From Streptomyces odontomachi (GTDB lineage Bacteria; Actinomycetota; Actinomycetes; Streptomycetales; Streptomycetaceae): 64,000 nt of DNA. The notes under the pieces were generated by a model. The model had not been told where the DNA came from. It did no database searches and was given only the letters and a program-made list of their open reading frames with translations. Location: assembly GCF_024435355.1 (NCBI RefSeq), contig NZ_JAMJWG010000005.1, forward strand, positions 1-64,000, in the 5' to 3' direction. Below, in pieces: positions 25,212 through 34,612 of the stretch (position 1 is the first letter of the stretch; every line of letters begins with the position of its first letter). The position numbers and the translations under genes are program-made.

Positions 25212-25835
25212 GACGGGTTCCCGGCGGGCGCTTACGTGGGCCGACGACGCGGCGCGGCCTGGGGCCCCACGGCGCAGGTATGCGGACGGGGCCGTGCGGA
25301 TGCGGATCGGACTGCTGGGAACGGGCCCCATACGCGGCGTTGGGGATGTGGTGCGGCGTGACGAGTGGGCCCGGTGTGTGGGCGTGACGACCGGGCCTGA
25401 CACATGGGTCTGGTGACTGCGCCTGACGCGGGTGCCTGACGCGTAGGCCTGATGTGTGGGCCTGATGTGTGCGGGATGAGGCGTGCATCCCCGTGGAAGC
25501 GAGGAAGGGGTGGGGTGCGGGGCGGTGCGTGGGCGGGCCGGGCCGTCGGGCCCCGTCCGCCGGGCCCCGCCCGCCGGCGGGCCCGAGCGCCGCGGGTGCC
25601 CCGGTGATGTCGCGGGTGCCCCGGCGATGTGACGCACGCCATGGCTCGGCCCCGTGCCCCGATAGAGTTGGCCGAAAAGAGTCTGTGGACAGCGGGTATG
25701 CGTGATGAGCACCGTCCCGTTTCCACGGTCGTGCCTCGCCCCCGCGCGGGGAGGGTCTGCGCTGCGTGGCACCCGGCTCCGGGCAACCGGTAGCGTAATC
25801 CGACGGTTCGATAGTCCCCCTACGTAGGAGTCCCG
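25212..25835. other. Intergenic region with 13-bp repeats
   Basis: No gene. A 13-bp degenerate array (GGCCTGATGTGTG and variants) covers 25394-25470, and GCGGGTGCCCCGGTGATGTC is duplicated at about 25591-25630. The last 150 bp should carry the promoter of the Pro-rich protein gene. Confidence 0.5.
25394..25470. repeat. 13-bp degenerate tandem repeat
   Basis: GGCCTGACACATG, GCCTGACGCGGG, TGCCTGACGCGTA, GGCCTGATGTGTG, GGCCTGATGTGTG in succession. Confidence 0.6.
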
Positions 25836-27806
25836 GTGACGCACAGCGGACAGGGCGAGGAACCGCATCTTCCCTCGGTGCGGCAGCCGCGCGAGGGCAT
25901 CGTGCTGCCCGCCGACGGGAGCGGGCCCGTGGTGCCTGGTACCGCCGGAGACCAGACGACTCCTGCGGGCGGTACGCCCTGGGGTGAGCCGTGGGGACCG
26001 GATTCCACCGCCATGCCGCCCACGGCCCCGCCCACGGCACCCGGACAGGCCTGGGGCCCGGCGTCCGGCGCGGCCGAGCAGCCGCCCGCCGCCTACGGGT
26101 ATCCCCACCAGCCGATGGACGCGTTCGGGCAACAGTCGCTGGGGGGCGCGCCGCTGCCTCCGGCCGCCGGGCCGGTGCCGCTGCCCCCGGCCGCCGACCC
26201 CGTTTTCCCGCCGCCCGGTGCGCCCAACGGACCTGGCGAGGGTTTCGGACCGCACGGCGCGGGGGCTTCCGCGGGAGCGGGATACGGCTACCCCGGCGGT
26301 GCGCTGCCGCCCTCCTCGGGCCCGGGCGACGCGTCACCACACGCACCACACGCTTCGTACGGCGCGCAGCCGCACGCTCCCCAAGGCACCGGGCAGGTGC
26401 CGTCCGCCATGCCCCACCCGGGTGGCCTGCCGCCCGCGGGGCCCGGACCGTTGCCGCCCGTAGGGGCGGGGCCGCTGCCGCCCGCCGACCCGGCGGGACG
26501 CCCCGACATGACCGGCGCCCAGGGCCCCGGCGGTGCGCACGCCGGTCCGCTTCCGGGCGCCCACGGCAGCCCCGTGCCGCCGGCCGGACCTGCCGGTGAC
26601 GAGGCGGCGACCCAGTACCTGCCTCCGATCGCCGGCGGCGGGCCGGGTGCCCCGTCCGGTCCCGGTGGACCGGGGGCACCCGCCGGTTCCGGTGGACCCG
26701 GTGGTCACGGCATGCCCGGTGCCCTGCCGCCCGAGCTGCCCGCGGACGCCACCCAGCAGCTGGGCAGGGTGCCGCGGCATCCGGGCGCGAACCCGCAGGG
26801 CGGTCCCGGCGTGCCTGGCGGCGCGGCCCGGCCAGGTCCGGGGGCCGACCCCGACAACCAGCCCACCCAGTACATCGCACCCGTCCCCGGCGGGCCGCAG
26901 GGCGCCCCGTACGGGGTCCGGCCCGGTGCGCCCGGGGCGCAGGGCGCCGGCGCCGGGCTGGATCCGGACGGGGGGCCGGGCAGACAGCCGCCGGCCGAGT
27001 TCGACAACCTCTTCCGCACCCAGCCTGGACCGGGCGAGGCCGCCTCGACCCAGCAGCTGCCGCGCATCGACCACCCGCAGGGCCCGGGACCGGCACCACA
27101 GGGCCCGTACGCGCCGGGGTACGGCGGCGAGTACGGCGGCCCGGGCGGGTACGCACCCGCCGGGTATGACGACGACGAGCGGCCCGCGAAGCGCAGCAAG
27201 GCGCCGTTGATCGCGGTGGGCGTCGGCATCGTGGTGCTCGGCGTCGGCGTGGGCGCGCTGCTCAGCACCAGCGGTGGCGACAAGCCCCACGACGACGCGC
27301 GGGGCGCCACGACCGCCCCCGCCGACACCGGATCGCCCAGCGCCGACCCCGCCGAGGCGCAGGCCACCCAGCTCGACAAGCTCCTCGCGGACAGCAACAA
27401 CAGCCGTGACGCGGTGATCAACGCGGTCGCCAACGTCAAGGCGTGCAAGAACCTCGGCCAGTCCGCCACCGACCTGCGCAACGCGGCCAAGCAGCGCAAC
27501 GGGCTCGTCACCCGGCTCTCCGGGGTCGCCGTCGACCAGCTGCCCGACCACGACAAGCTCACCTCAGCGCTCAACGACGCCTGGCACGCGTCCGCCTCCG
27601 CCGACAACCACTACGCGGCCTGGGCCGACCAGATCGCCGGCAACAAGAAGGCCTGCCACAAGGGGCATGCGCGCAACACGGCGCAGGCGGGGGCCGGAAA
27701 CAAGGCGAGCGGAGAGGCAACGGAGGCCAAGGGCCGTGCGGCGGACCTGTGGAACGTGATCGCCAACAAGTACGGGCTCACCACTCGGGACAAGTCCCAG
27801 CTCTAG
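25836..27806 (+). CDS. Pro/Gly-rich single-pass membrane protein with extracellular domain
   Basis: 656 residues, GTG start. Residues 1-445 are Pro/Gly/Ala-rich with scattered TQYLPP, TQQLGR and TQYIAP motifs, presumably a disordered cytosolic region. One membrane segment follows KRSKAPLI: AVGVGIVVLGVGVGALLS (about 455-475). The external C-terminal domain (about 500-656) is helical with two Cys (VKACKNLG, NKKACHKG) that could form a disulphide. No enzymatic motif. Such proteins are widespread in Streptomyces and unnamed; the TQxL repeats resemble phosphothreonine-containing tails bound by FHA domains, a weak comparison. Confidence 0.75.
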   Translation: MTHSGQGEEPHLPSVRQPREGIVLPADGSGPVVPGTAGDQTTPAGGTPWGEPWGPDSTAMPPTAPPTAPGQAWGPASGAAEQPPAAYGYPHQPMDAFGQQSLGGAPLPPAAGPVPLPPAADPVFPPPGAPNGPGEGFGPHGAGASAGAGYGYPGGALPPSSGPGDASPHAPHASYGAQPHAPQGTGQVPSAMPHPGGLPPAGPGPLPPVGAGPLPPADPAGRPDMTGAQGPGGAHAGPLPGAHGSPVPPAGPAGDEAATQYLPPIAGGGPGAPSGPGGPGAPAGSGGPGGHGMPGALPPELPADATQQLGRVPRHPGANPQGGPGVPGGAARPGPGADPDNQPTQYIAPVPGGPQGAPYGVRPGAPGAQGAGAGLDPDGGPGRQPPAEFDNLFRTQPGPGEAASTQQLPRIDHPQGPGPAPQGPYAPGYGGEYGGPGGYAPAGYDDDERPAKRSKAPLIAVGVGIVVLGVGVGALLSTSGGDKPHDDARGATTAPADTGSPSADPAEAQATQLDKLLADSNNSRDAVINAVANVKACKNLGQSATDLRNAAKQRNGLVTRLSGVAVDQLPDHDKLTSALNDAWHASASADNHYAAWADQIAGNKKACHKGHARNTAQAGAGNKASGEATEAKGRAADLWNVIANKYGLTTRDKSQL

Positions 27807-27900
27807 GTCAACGGGGCACTCTGGTACTCGGGGTACGTCCTGCTCCAGCTCAACCCGGGGTCGCCGGGCGGGGTTGGCGCCGGTGTGCGCCGGCGGGTCG

Positions 27901-29223
27901 TCACGAGTCCGCGCTCTCCAGCGTGGCGGACACGTTGACGAACCCTTCTCGCTCGGCCACCAGCCGGCCGCCCTTGACCTGCTGGAAGGTGACGTCCGTG
28001 TTGATCGCGCGCGGGTAGTCCTCGGCGGCCAGCAGGTCTTCGAAGCGCCAGCTCAGGGTGGGGGTCAGACCGTCGGTGCCGACGCGGAGGCCGTTGTCGA
28101 AGGCATGCCGCAGGGAGTTGCCGGTGACGGGCTGGTCGCCGAGTGACTCGACCGCCTTGCGGAGCACCGTGTAGGCGATCCACGTGGTCTGCACGCCCGC
28201 GTCGGACGGGTCGATGCGGTTGTCCCCGAAGGCGTGGGTACGGATGACCCGGCGCATCGTGTGCCACTTCGCATCGGTGGCCACGGGGTACCAGCCGGTG
28301 ATGTACGCGCCCTCGTACGGGCTGTGCGCGCCCCCGGTGCGGTCCAGCACGGACTGGTCGACGCTGCCGAGCACCGAACCGACCCTGACCTTCGGGTACG
28401 AGTCGCGGGTGCGGCGGAAGGAGTCGAAGAACGTGTCCGTGCGGTCGCCGAGTGCGACCGACACGCAACCGCCGTCCGCGACACCGCCGTCGGTCGCCCG
28501 GGACAGCGACTGGCCGGCCATGGCGGAGTACTCGTTGGCGTCCTCCGGGACCCGGATGTCGGCCGCCGGGTCATGCCGCTTGGCGCGCAGGCCGGCGTCG
28601 AGCAGCGGCGGGAGGCTGTCGCCCGCGATGGTGTCGGGGCGCACCAGCGCCACCTTGGAGCAGCCGGAGCCGAGCTGGTGGCCGTTGCCCGCGAGCAGCG
28701 CCGGCTGGCCCCCGTTGACGGGGTAGGACACCGAGCTGGAGAACTCCTCGTCGGTGAGGCCGAAGCCGCCGATGTACGGGATGCCGGCGCCCTCCAACGG
28801 CGGGATGAAGGAGTTGCCGTACTGGCTGTAGGAGCCGACGACCGCGACTACCTTCTCCTTGACGGCGCGGCGGGCACAGGCGGCCGCGCCCGCCGAGGAG
28901 TTGTGGTCGTTGCAGGTGAGCACCGTGAGGGGGTGGTCGCCGAGGCCGCCTTCGGAGTCGGCCCAGCGGGCGTAGGCACGGGCCAGCGCGGGCATGCCGG
29001 GCTTGTTGGTGGCCGTGGTGTTCTCCGGGGCCCAGGTCATGACCTTGATCGGCGCTTCGGAGCCGCGGTCCCCGGGCAGTGCTCCGCACGCCGCGGTGAG
29101 CGCCGCGCACAACGCCAGCGCCGCGCCGGTGCGCAGGGGGCGTAGCGCTGGTGTGCCCGTGCGCCGTGGGAGGCGGGAAAGAGCGGAAAGGAGGGAGGAG
29201 CGCCTGCTTCGCCGACCGGTCAT
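27901..29223 (-). CDS. Branched-chain-amino-acid-type ABC substrate-binding lipoprotein (orphan)
   Basis: 440 residues from ATG 29223. Signal peptide with a lipobox-like end (ALALCAALTAACGALPG), then a type I periplasmic-binding fold: IKVMTWAPENTTATN, VVAVVGSYSQYGNSFIPPLEGAGIPYIGG, and GAYITGWYPVATDAKWHTMRRV. This is the LivJ-like family that delivers ligands to ABC importers, yet no permease or ATPase gene is nearby. It may serve a distant transporter or act as an extracellular receptor. A 22-bp tandem array lies in its divergent promoter region. Confidence 0.82.
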   Translation of the reverse strand: MTGRRSRRSSLLSALSRLPRRTGTPALRPLRTGAALALCAALTAACGALPGDRGSEAPIKVMTWAPENTTATNKPGMPALARAYARWADSEGGLGDHPLTVLTCNDHNSSAGAAACARRAVKEKVVAVVGSYSQYGNSFIPPLEGAGIPYIGGFGLTDEEFSSSVSYPVNGGQPALLAGNGHQLGSGCSKVALVRPDTIAGDSLPPLLDAGLRAKRHDPAADIRVPEDANEYSAMAGQSLSRATDGGVADGGCVSVALGDRTDTFFDSFRRTRDSYPKVRVGSVLGSVDQSVLDRTGGAHSPYEGAYITGWYPVATDAKWHTMRRVIRTHAFGDNRIDPSDAGVQTTWIAYTVLRKAVESLGDQPVTGNSLRHAFDNGLRVGTDGLTPTLSWRFEDLLAAEDYPRAINTDVTFQQVKGGRLVAEREGFVNVSATLESADS

Positions 29224-29318
29224 GGAACCGCACGATGGCCCCGTCCAGATAATCGGCGCCGGCGACCCGGGTAACGGAAAGTGACAGCAGGGTGAAGACC
29301 AGGTGCGACGTTCGGGCG

Positions 29319-29412
29319 TTCCCGCGGCGTCGGATGGCCGTTCCCGCGGCGTCGGCCGGGCTTTTCCGCGGCGTCGGCCGGGCTTTTCCGGGGTGCCGGA
29401 CGGGCTTTTTCG
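29319..29412. repeat. 22-bp tandem repeat in a divergent promoter region
   Basis: Units starting TTCCCGCGGCGTCGGATGGC (29319), TTCCCGCGGCGTCGGCCGGG (29341), TTCCGCGGCGTCGGCCGGGC (29364) and TTCCGGGGTGCCGGACGGGC (29386). Ends 10 bp before the -10 box of the next gene. Confidence 0.75.
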
Positions 29413-29421
29413 GAGCGTACG

Positions 29422-29427
29422 TATGAT
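29422..29427 (+). promoter_or_regulatory. -10 box TATGAT, leaderless transcript
   Basis: TATGAT ends 8 bp before the GTG at 29436, so transcription should start at or next to the start codon. No Shine-Dalgarno sequence is present. Confidence 0.5.
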
Positions 29428-29435
29428 CACACACC

Positions 29436-29930
29436 GTGCAGACTTCCGAGAAGCCTTCCCGTCACCGCCGTGGCTCCTTCACCATGGACGGCATGCCCGT
29501 GAACGACATGCCGTGGTGGCGCTGGCGCAGCAATGTGCGCTCGGCGCTGCACATGCTCTCCGATCCGAGGTTCCAGCATGAGTGCTGGCTCAGTGGCCGC
29601 GCCGAGTACGGCGACGTCACCGACGCCGTCTACCGCCTCGTCGAGGACACCTGGCTGGACAACTGGTCCGCTGAGAAGTACGTGGGGACGATCTTCCGCG
29701 ACTCCCAGGAGGCTTCGCTGGTCGACGTGGCCGTGCTGAGGGTGCTCCGGATCATGCACCAGGTGGGACCTGACGCGCCCGTCTCGGCGTATCTGGAGCA
29801 CCACGCCTGGCCCGAGGCGGTGCGGGCCGCGCGGGATGCGCATGTGCGCCTGGCCACCAGCGACGGCGATGATCCCGACGAGATGCCGAAGTCGCTTGAA
29901 GTGCTTCAGATCATGACCCGGTCCGCCTGA
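29436..29930 (+). CDS. SCO4402-family conserved actinobacterial protein
   Basis: 164 residues. Core MPWWRWRSNVRSALHMLSDP then YGDVTDAVYRLVEDTWLDNW and VLRVLRIMHQVGPDAPVS; highly conserved in Streptomyces, function unknown. No membrane segment or catalytic motif; probably a small cytosolic helical protein. GTG 29436 is probably leaderless; internal ATG 29484 (MDGMPVNDMPW) is an alternative. It precedes purU by 51 bp on the same strand and may be co-transcribed with it. Confidence 0.8.
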   Translation: MQTSEKPSRHRRGSFTMDGMPVNDMPWWRWRSNVRSALHMLSDPRFQHECWLSGRAEYGDVTDAVYRLVEDTWLDNWSAEKYVGTIFRDSQEASLVDVAVLRVLRIMHQVGPDAPVSAYLEHHAWPEAVRAARDAHVRLATSDGDDPDEMPKSLEVLQIMTRSA

Positions 29931-29981
29931 GTCCCTGCGGCCGGGCCTGCCCGCTGTGCCGGATGTGCGATTCTTGCGGAC

Positions 29982-30872
29982 ATGAGCGAGCAGCCCGACC
30001 GTGACACCGCGCGCCCCGCGCCCGCCGAGCAGTACGTGCTGACCCTGTCCTGCCCGGACAAAAAGGGCATCGTGCACGCCGTGTCGAGCTACCTGTTCAT
30101 GACCGGGTGCAACATCGTGGACAGCCAGCAGTTCGGCGACGACGACACGGGGCTGTTCTTCATGCGGGTGCACTTCTCCGCCGAGGAGCCCGTGACCGTG
30201 GAGAAGCTGCGGGCCAGTTTCGCGGCGGTCGGCGACTCGTTCCACATGGACTGGCAGATCCACCGGGCCGGCCAGAAGATGCGGATCGTGCTGCTGGTGT
30301 CCAAGTTCGGGCACTGCCTGAACGACCTGCTGTTCCGGGCCAGGACCGGAGCGCTTCCGGTGGAGATCGCGGCCGTGGTCTCCAACCACACCGACTTCGC
30401 GGAGCTGGTCGGCTCCTACAACGTTCCGTTCCGCCACATTCCGGTCACCGCGGACAACAAGGCGGAGGCCGAGGCCGAGCTGCTCGAACTGGTCCGCACG
30501 GAGCAGGTGGAGCTGGTCGTGCTCGCGCGCTACATGCAGGTGCTCTCCGACGATCTCTGCAAGCAGCTCAGCGGCCGGATCATAAACATCCACCACTCCT
30601 TCCTGCCGAGCTTCAAGGGCGCCAAGCCCTACCACCAGGCCCATGCGCGCGGGGTGAAGCTGATCGGTGCCACGGCCCACTACGTGACGGCCGACCTCGA
30701 CGAGGGGCCGATCATCGAGCAGGAGGTCGAGCGCGTCGGGCACGGCGTCACCCCGAAGCAACTGGTCGCCATCGGGCGCGACGTGGAGTGCCAGGCGCTC
30801 GCCCGCGCGGTCGCCTGGCACGCGGAGCACCGGATCCTGCTCAACGGGCGCCGGACCGTGGTGTTCGCGTAA
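29982..30872 (+). CDS. purU: Formyltetrahydrofolate deformylase
   Basis: 296 residues. N-terminal ACT domain (about 13-90: YVLTLSCPDKKGIVHAVSSYL) and C-terminal formyl-transferase fold with the catalytic set visible: SNHTDFAELVGSYNVPF, the Asn/His loop NIHHSFLPSFKGAKPYHQA and Asp in TADLDEGPIIEQEV. It hydrolyses 10-formyl-THF to formate and THF, balancing one-carbon pools. ATG has no strong ribosome-binding site; TTGCGG precedes it. Confidence 0.94.
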   Translation: MSEQPDRDTARPAPAEQYVLTLSCPDKKGIVHAVSSYLFMTGCNIVDSQQFGDDDTGLFFMRVHFSAEEPVTVEKLRASFAAVGDSFHMDWQIHRAGQKMRIVLLVSKFGHCLNDLLFRARTGALPVEIAAVVSNHTDFAELVGSYNVPFRHIPVTADNKAEAEAELLELVRTEQVELVVLARYMQVLSDDLCKQLSGRIINIHHSFLPSFKGAKPYHQAHARGVKLIGATAHYVTADLDEGPIIEQEVERVGHGVTPKQLVAIGRDVECQALARAVAWHAEHRILLNGRRTVVFA

Positions 30873-30930
30873 GCGCGCTCACACCCCGCGCCGGCTCACA
30901 TCCGACGACCCGCGCCGGCTCGCATCCCGC

Positions 30931-32256
30931 TCACATCCGGCTCAGGGACGCCGTGGCGACCAGGAAGGCCGTGACGGCGTCCCGGTTGCCGGTGCTGCCC
31001 GCTGTCGCCTCCTCCGGAGTGACATGGCCGGCGGCCAGCCGGCAGAACTCGAAGCCGTCCAGTGCGACATGGGCGACCTCGCGGGCGTGCTGGCACGCGT
31101 CCGATCCCGCCGCATGGCCGTCCAGTGAGATCAGCCACTCGCCACCGCCCGCCCCCTCGATCTCCAACCGCAGAACCCGGCCGGGATCGTCCACCGCATG
31201 CCCCTGGGGCGCGAACGGCGGAATCGGAGTCCTCGGTGCGCCGGCGCGGTGGTGCCCGGCGAGCGCGTCCGGCAGCCGGCGCGCCGTGAGGTCGATGATG
31301 CGGCGCAGATGGCGCGGCACGGGCGGGCCGTACGGGTAGTCGACCGCGGCCGCGATGTCGCTGGCGTGGATCCAGCACTCGAAGGCCCGCTCCACCAGGG
31401 CGTCACACAACGGCAGGGTGAAGTCGCCGTACGGAACGGGCACCGCGGAGACCTCGTCGCCCGCGCCGCCGCCGGCCGCGAACGCCGCCGTGCGGACGAG
31501 GCGGTGGCTCTGGTCGCGCCACGGGGTGCGGATGGCGATGGTCGGCGGCAGGTGCGAGGTGCGCCAGTACGCCTCCGTGCGCTGCACGGGATCCAGGCCG
31601 GGCGCGACGCCGGCGCCCAGCGGGTCGTCCAGGCCGAGGGCGACGGCGACCAGGCCGTCCACGCTCAGCAGGTGGCCGAGGACCGCGGCGACGGTCGTCC
31701 GGCGGCTGATCGCGCGGTCGTACGCGTACCAGCGCAGCCGTACCGGCGCATGCCACTCCGGGGCGCCGATGTCCTGGAGCAGCGCGTCGAGCCGGGCGGT
31801 CTCCGCGTCGTACGGCGTGGCCCAACCGGGCACCGGTATGCGCGGCGGCCGGCGCGCCAGGCTCGTCTCCAGGACGCGGGCGCGCAGCGCCGGATCGAGG
31901 TCGAGGCTCTCCGCGGGATGCAGCAGGCCGACCGCCTCCCGCAGCATCACCGCCTCTTCGGCGCAGGCCCCGCAGCCGCCGAGGTGGTGCTCCACCGCCG
32001 CCGCCTCCTCCGCCGAGCAGGCGGCCAGCGCCCACGCGCCGAGCAGCGCCTTCAGGGCACGGTGCGACCGCACGGTGGGCGCGGGACGGGCCTCGGCCGC
32101 CGGCGCCGGGGCGGGAGCGGGGGCGTGGTGCGGGGCGTGGTCCGGCTGGGCGGGCTGTCCGGACCGGGTGGGCCGCTCGGGCCCCGGCCCCGAGGTGTGG
32201 TCCGGTCTACCGGGCGGTACGGGGTGGCGGCCTCCGGGGTGGTCGGGGTTGCTCAC
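30931..32256 (-). CDS. Zinc-finger (zf-HC2) anti-sigma candidate with MDMPI-like domain
   Basis: 441 residues; GTG overlaps the sigma factor stop (GTGA). After a Pro/His-rich N-terminus (about 1-60) comes the HC2 zinc finger LAACSAEEAAAVEHHLGGCGACAEE, typical of ZAS anti-sigma factors. The rest resembles the maleylpyruvate isomerase-like/DinB fold: WYAYDRAISRRTTVAAVLGH, then ECWIHASDIAAAVDYPYGPP. No membrane segment is evident, so it should be cytosolic. Coupling to the sigma gene strongly suggests that it binds that sigma; the MDMPI-like domain may sense a thiol or small molecule. Confidence 0.82.
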   Translation of the reverse strand: MSNPDHPGGRHPVPPGRPDHTSGPGPERPTRSGQPAQPDHAPHHAPAPAPAPAAEARPAPTVRSHRALKALLGAWALAACSAEEAAAVEHHLGGCGACAEEAVMLREAVGLLHPAESLDLDPALRARVLETSLARRPPRIPVPGWATPYDAETARLDALLQDIGAPEWHAPVRLRWYAYDRAISRRTTVAAVLGHLLSVDGLVAVALGLDDPLGAGVAPGLDPVQRTEAYWRTSHLPPTIAIRTPWRDQSHRLVRTAAFAAGGGAGDEVSAVPVPYGDFTLPLCDALVERAFECWIHASDIAAAVDYPYGPPVPRHLRRIIDLTARRLPDALAGHHRAGAPRTPIPPFAPQGHAVDDPGRVLRLEIEGAGGGEWLISLDGHAAGSDACQHAREVAHVALDGFEFCRLAAGHVTPEEATAGSTGNRDAVTAFLVATASLSRM

Positions 32257-32933
32257 ATCGGTCTCCCGTGGCCGTGTCCGGAGGGCGCGTCCGGCGTGGA
32301 GGGGGTGGTGTCGGGGGCGGACGGCGCGGTGGGACCCGCGCCCGCGGACGGTGGGGTGGGGCCCGCGCCGTGCGCCGTGGCGATCAGCCGTAGGCCGAGC
32401 CGGAGGCGCTGGTGGGTCTCCGCCTCGCTGATGCCCAGGTCGGCGGCGGCCTGCCGGCAGTCACGGCGCTCGAAGTACGCCAGGTCGAGCGCGGCGCGCA
32501 ACGGCGCCGGCATCGAGGTCACGAGACGGTCGGCGCGCGCCGCCGTCGAGGCCCTGCGCACGGTGCGCTCCAGCTCCGCCGCGCCGTCCGGGTCGTCCGC
32601 GCCCACGGCGCCGTACGGGTCCCGCCGGCCGCCGGCCGGCACCGCGCCGCCGGCGCTGCGCACCCGCTGCACCGCGAGGTGATGGGTGAGCTCGGCGAGC
32701 CAGTAGCGCAACGGGCCCAGCGCGGGGTCGTACTCCTCCGGGTGCGCCCAGAGGTGGCCGAAGACCTCGCTGGTGATCCGGCCGGCGGCCGCCTCGTCGG
32801 CGAGTACGTGATGGGCGAGTCCGTGTACGAGCGAGGCGAAACGGTCGTACGCCTCCCCGAGCGCAGCGGCCTCCCCGGCCACCAGGCGCCGGTGCAGTGT
32901 CCGATCCCACAGTGGCGGTGCGTTTTGCGCCAT
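32253..32933 (-). CDS. ECF-type sigma factor
   Basis: 226 residues from ATG 32933 with GGGGAAG upstream; the longer in-frame reading starts in non-conserved sequence. Region 2-like helices: AYDRFASLVHGLAHHVLADEAAAGRITSEVFGHLW, RYWLAELTHHLAVQRVRS. Region 4: MPAPLRAALDLAYFERRDCRQAAADLGISEAETHQRLRLGL with its helix-turn-helix. A 40-residue Pro/Thr/Ala tail follows. Region 2 is divergent from classical ECFs. Coupled to the downstream zinc-finger protein, its likely anti-sigma. Confidence 0.85.
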   Translation of the reverse strand: MAQNAPPLWDRTLHRRLVAGEAAALGEAYDRFASLVHGLAHHVLADEAAAGRITSEVFGHLWAHPEEYDPALGPLRYWLAELTHHLAVQRVRSAGGAVPAGGRRDPYGAVGADDPDGAAELERTVRRASTAARADRLVTSMPAPLRAALDLAYFERRDCRQAAADLGISEAETHQRLRLGLRLIATAHGAGPTPPSAGAGPTAPSAPDTTPSTPDAPSGHGHGRPM

Positions 32934-33443
32934 GCGACTTCCCCGACTCGTTGTGTCCGGCGCCTGATCGCCGGCGTACTCGTGGTCTGGTCGGTGCCCC
33001 GCCCGCTCTCTGCTGTGCTCCCCGCCGAGCTCCATTTGCCCGTGTCCCGCGCTTCCGTCTGCTCTGCACCGGCCGTGTGCCATGCCTCACCGGAGAGGTG
33101 CACGGACGGTGTTGCCGTCCCTCTGAAATGTAGTCGCCGGGGCCGAAAATGGACGCCCCTTTGCGGCAATGCACGCCCGAGCACGGGCCGCAGGTGGTAA
33201 GGGGCACGTCACCGTCTGTGCGTCATCCTGTCTGTTTTCATTGTGTTTTCATTGCATTGGCGCCCTAGTGTGACTCTGTATGGTCCGTTGATGATTTATC
33301 CGTGCCGAAACAAGACCGCGGATGTTCGAGACATCTGTCGTGGGATCCCCGTACGGGTGTTTCGTGGTTCGACACCGTGGGCAGCCGCGGAGTTGGAAGC
33401 GTAGGAGTTGCTTCCGGATGACGAGCGAAAGGCTGTGTGGGGC
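32934..33443. other. Divergent region sigma gene / STAS gene
   Basis: No gene. An AT-richer block at 33228-33305 contains the duplicated GTTTTCATTG (33235 and 33246). Further on, GTTTCG (33359) and GTGGG (33376) with about 14-16 bp between faintly resemble SigB-type promoters (GTTT-N14-GGGTA), too weak to call. Confidence 0.4.
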
Positions 33444-33818
33444 GTGGCGCTCAAGATGACCCAGGACGCGCAGGGCGGGTGGGCCGTGCTGCGGGTGTCG
33501 GGTGAGATGGACCTGGTGACGTCCCCCTTGCTGCGCGAGCGGGTGCACGAGGCGGTGGCCGAAGGTCGGCACAGCCTCGTCCTCGACCTGTCCGGTGTGC
33601 AGTTCTGCGACTCCAGCGGCGTCGGTGTGCTGGTGGCCACGCGCCGTCTGATGCGCTCCTGCCGCGGTCGACTGCGCGTCGTGCTGCCGGCGCACGGCGC
33701 CGAGGACGGCTCGCACGTCAACCGCGTGCTCTCCGCGCTCGGCGTGCGCCGCCTGTTCGAAACCTACGCGGATGTGGCGGACGCCACCGACGATACGGCC
33801 GAGCCGCTCTCCGCATGA
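33444..33818 (+). CDS. STAS-domain anti-sigma factor antagonist
   Basis: 124 residues from GTG 33444 (GAAAGG at 11 bp); GTG 33435 and ATG 33456 are possible. STAS fold: GGWAVLRVSGEMDLVTSPLL, then the phosphorylation loop LVLDLSGVQFCDSSGVGVL, where the Ser after CD is the usual target of an anti-sigma kinase. It probably switches a partner anti-sigma such as the ATPase-type protein at 35210-35827. It is divergent from the sigma/anti-sigma pair, but STAS proteins act on HATPase-type anti-sigmas, not on zinc-finger ones. Confidence 0.87.
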   Translation: MALKMTQDAQGGWAVLRVSGEMDLVTSPLLRERVHEAVAEGRHSLVLDLSGVQFCDSSGVGVLVATRRLMRSCRGRLRVVLPAHGAEDGSHVNRVLSALGVRRLFETYADVADATDDTAEPLSA

Positions 33819-34099
33819 CGCTCGGTCTCCGTACGCCCCCCGGTGCGCCGTCTGCTGCGCCCCACGCGCGTATCGGAACTCCCTTCCATACGCAAGAGGC
33901 ATACGTGCGCCACGGCGTGACGACGTACTCTCCCGTCACAAGGACGTAGGCTCCGCGTCAGCCGGGAGTCACGCCCAGGCCCTTGAGGCGCTGGATTCCT
34001 TCCGGCCCCCGAGGCGCCGGGCGGGACACCTCCCGGGTCGTCGAGCACGAGGGAGTCCCGCAGATGCATCCACCGGATATGTGAGGCGGCCCACACGAC

Positions 34100-34612
34100 A
34101 TGTCCAGTCCCGAGTACGAGCGCAGGATCGCCAGCCGATTCGCCGGCTTCGACCAGGACGGCAACGGCTACATCGACCGCGAGGACTTCAGCGCCGCGGC
34201 ACGGGCGCTGCTCGCCGAATTCGGCACCACGGCCCGTTCGGACAAGGGGCAGGCCCTCTTCATAGGGGCCGAGGCGTTCTGGCAGGGCATGGCCGGCATC
34301 GCCGACCGGGACGGCGACCAGCGCATCACCCGCGACGAGTTCGTCGGCGGCGCGGTCAAGCGGCTGCATGACAACCCCGACCGGTTCGCCGCCATCGCCC
34401 GGCCCTTCCTGCACGCCGCACTGGCCATCGCGGACGCCGATGGCGACGGCGCGGTCTCCGTCCCCGAGGTCGGACGCGTCCTGCGGGTGCTGGGCGTGAG
34501 CCCGACCGTGGCCGAGGTCGCCGCCGCTGCCCTCGACGGGGACGGCGACGGCAGGATCGCGGAGGACGAGATCGTGTCCGCGTTCGCGCAGTACTTCACG
34601 GTGCCGGAGTAG
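34100..34612 (+). CDS. EF-hand calcium-binding protein (calerythrin type)
   Basis: 170 residues, four EF-hands: loop 1 DQDGNGYIDREDF (about 18), loop 2 DRDGDQRITRDEF (about 70), loop 3 DADGDGAVSVPEV (about 113) and loop 4 DGDGDGRIAEDEI (about 147). All four loops keep acidic residues at positions 1, 3 and 5; loop 3 has Glu at position 12 shifted (PEV), so may bind weakly. Soluble cytosolic calcium buffer or sensor. It sits between two anti-sigma network genes, a placement also remembered from S. coelicolor. Confidence 0.92.
   Translation: MSSPEYERRIASRFAGFDQDGNGYIDREDFSAAARALLAEFGTTARSDKGQALFIGAEAFWQGMAGIADRDGDQRITRDEFVGGAVKRLHDNPDRFAAIARPFLHAALAIADADGDGAVSVPEVGRVLRVLGVSPTVAEVAAAALDGDGDGRIAEDEIVSAFAQYFTVPE

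Noticed and set aside
33359..33382. SigB-type promoter (GTTT ... GTGGGC) before the STAS gene
   Set aside because: The -10 part lacks GGGTA and the spacing is too long; only suggestive.
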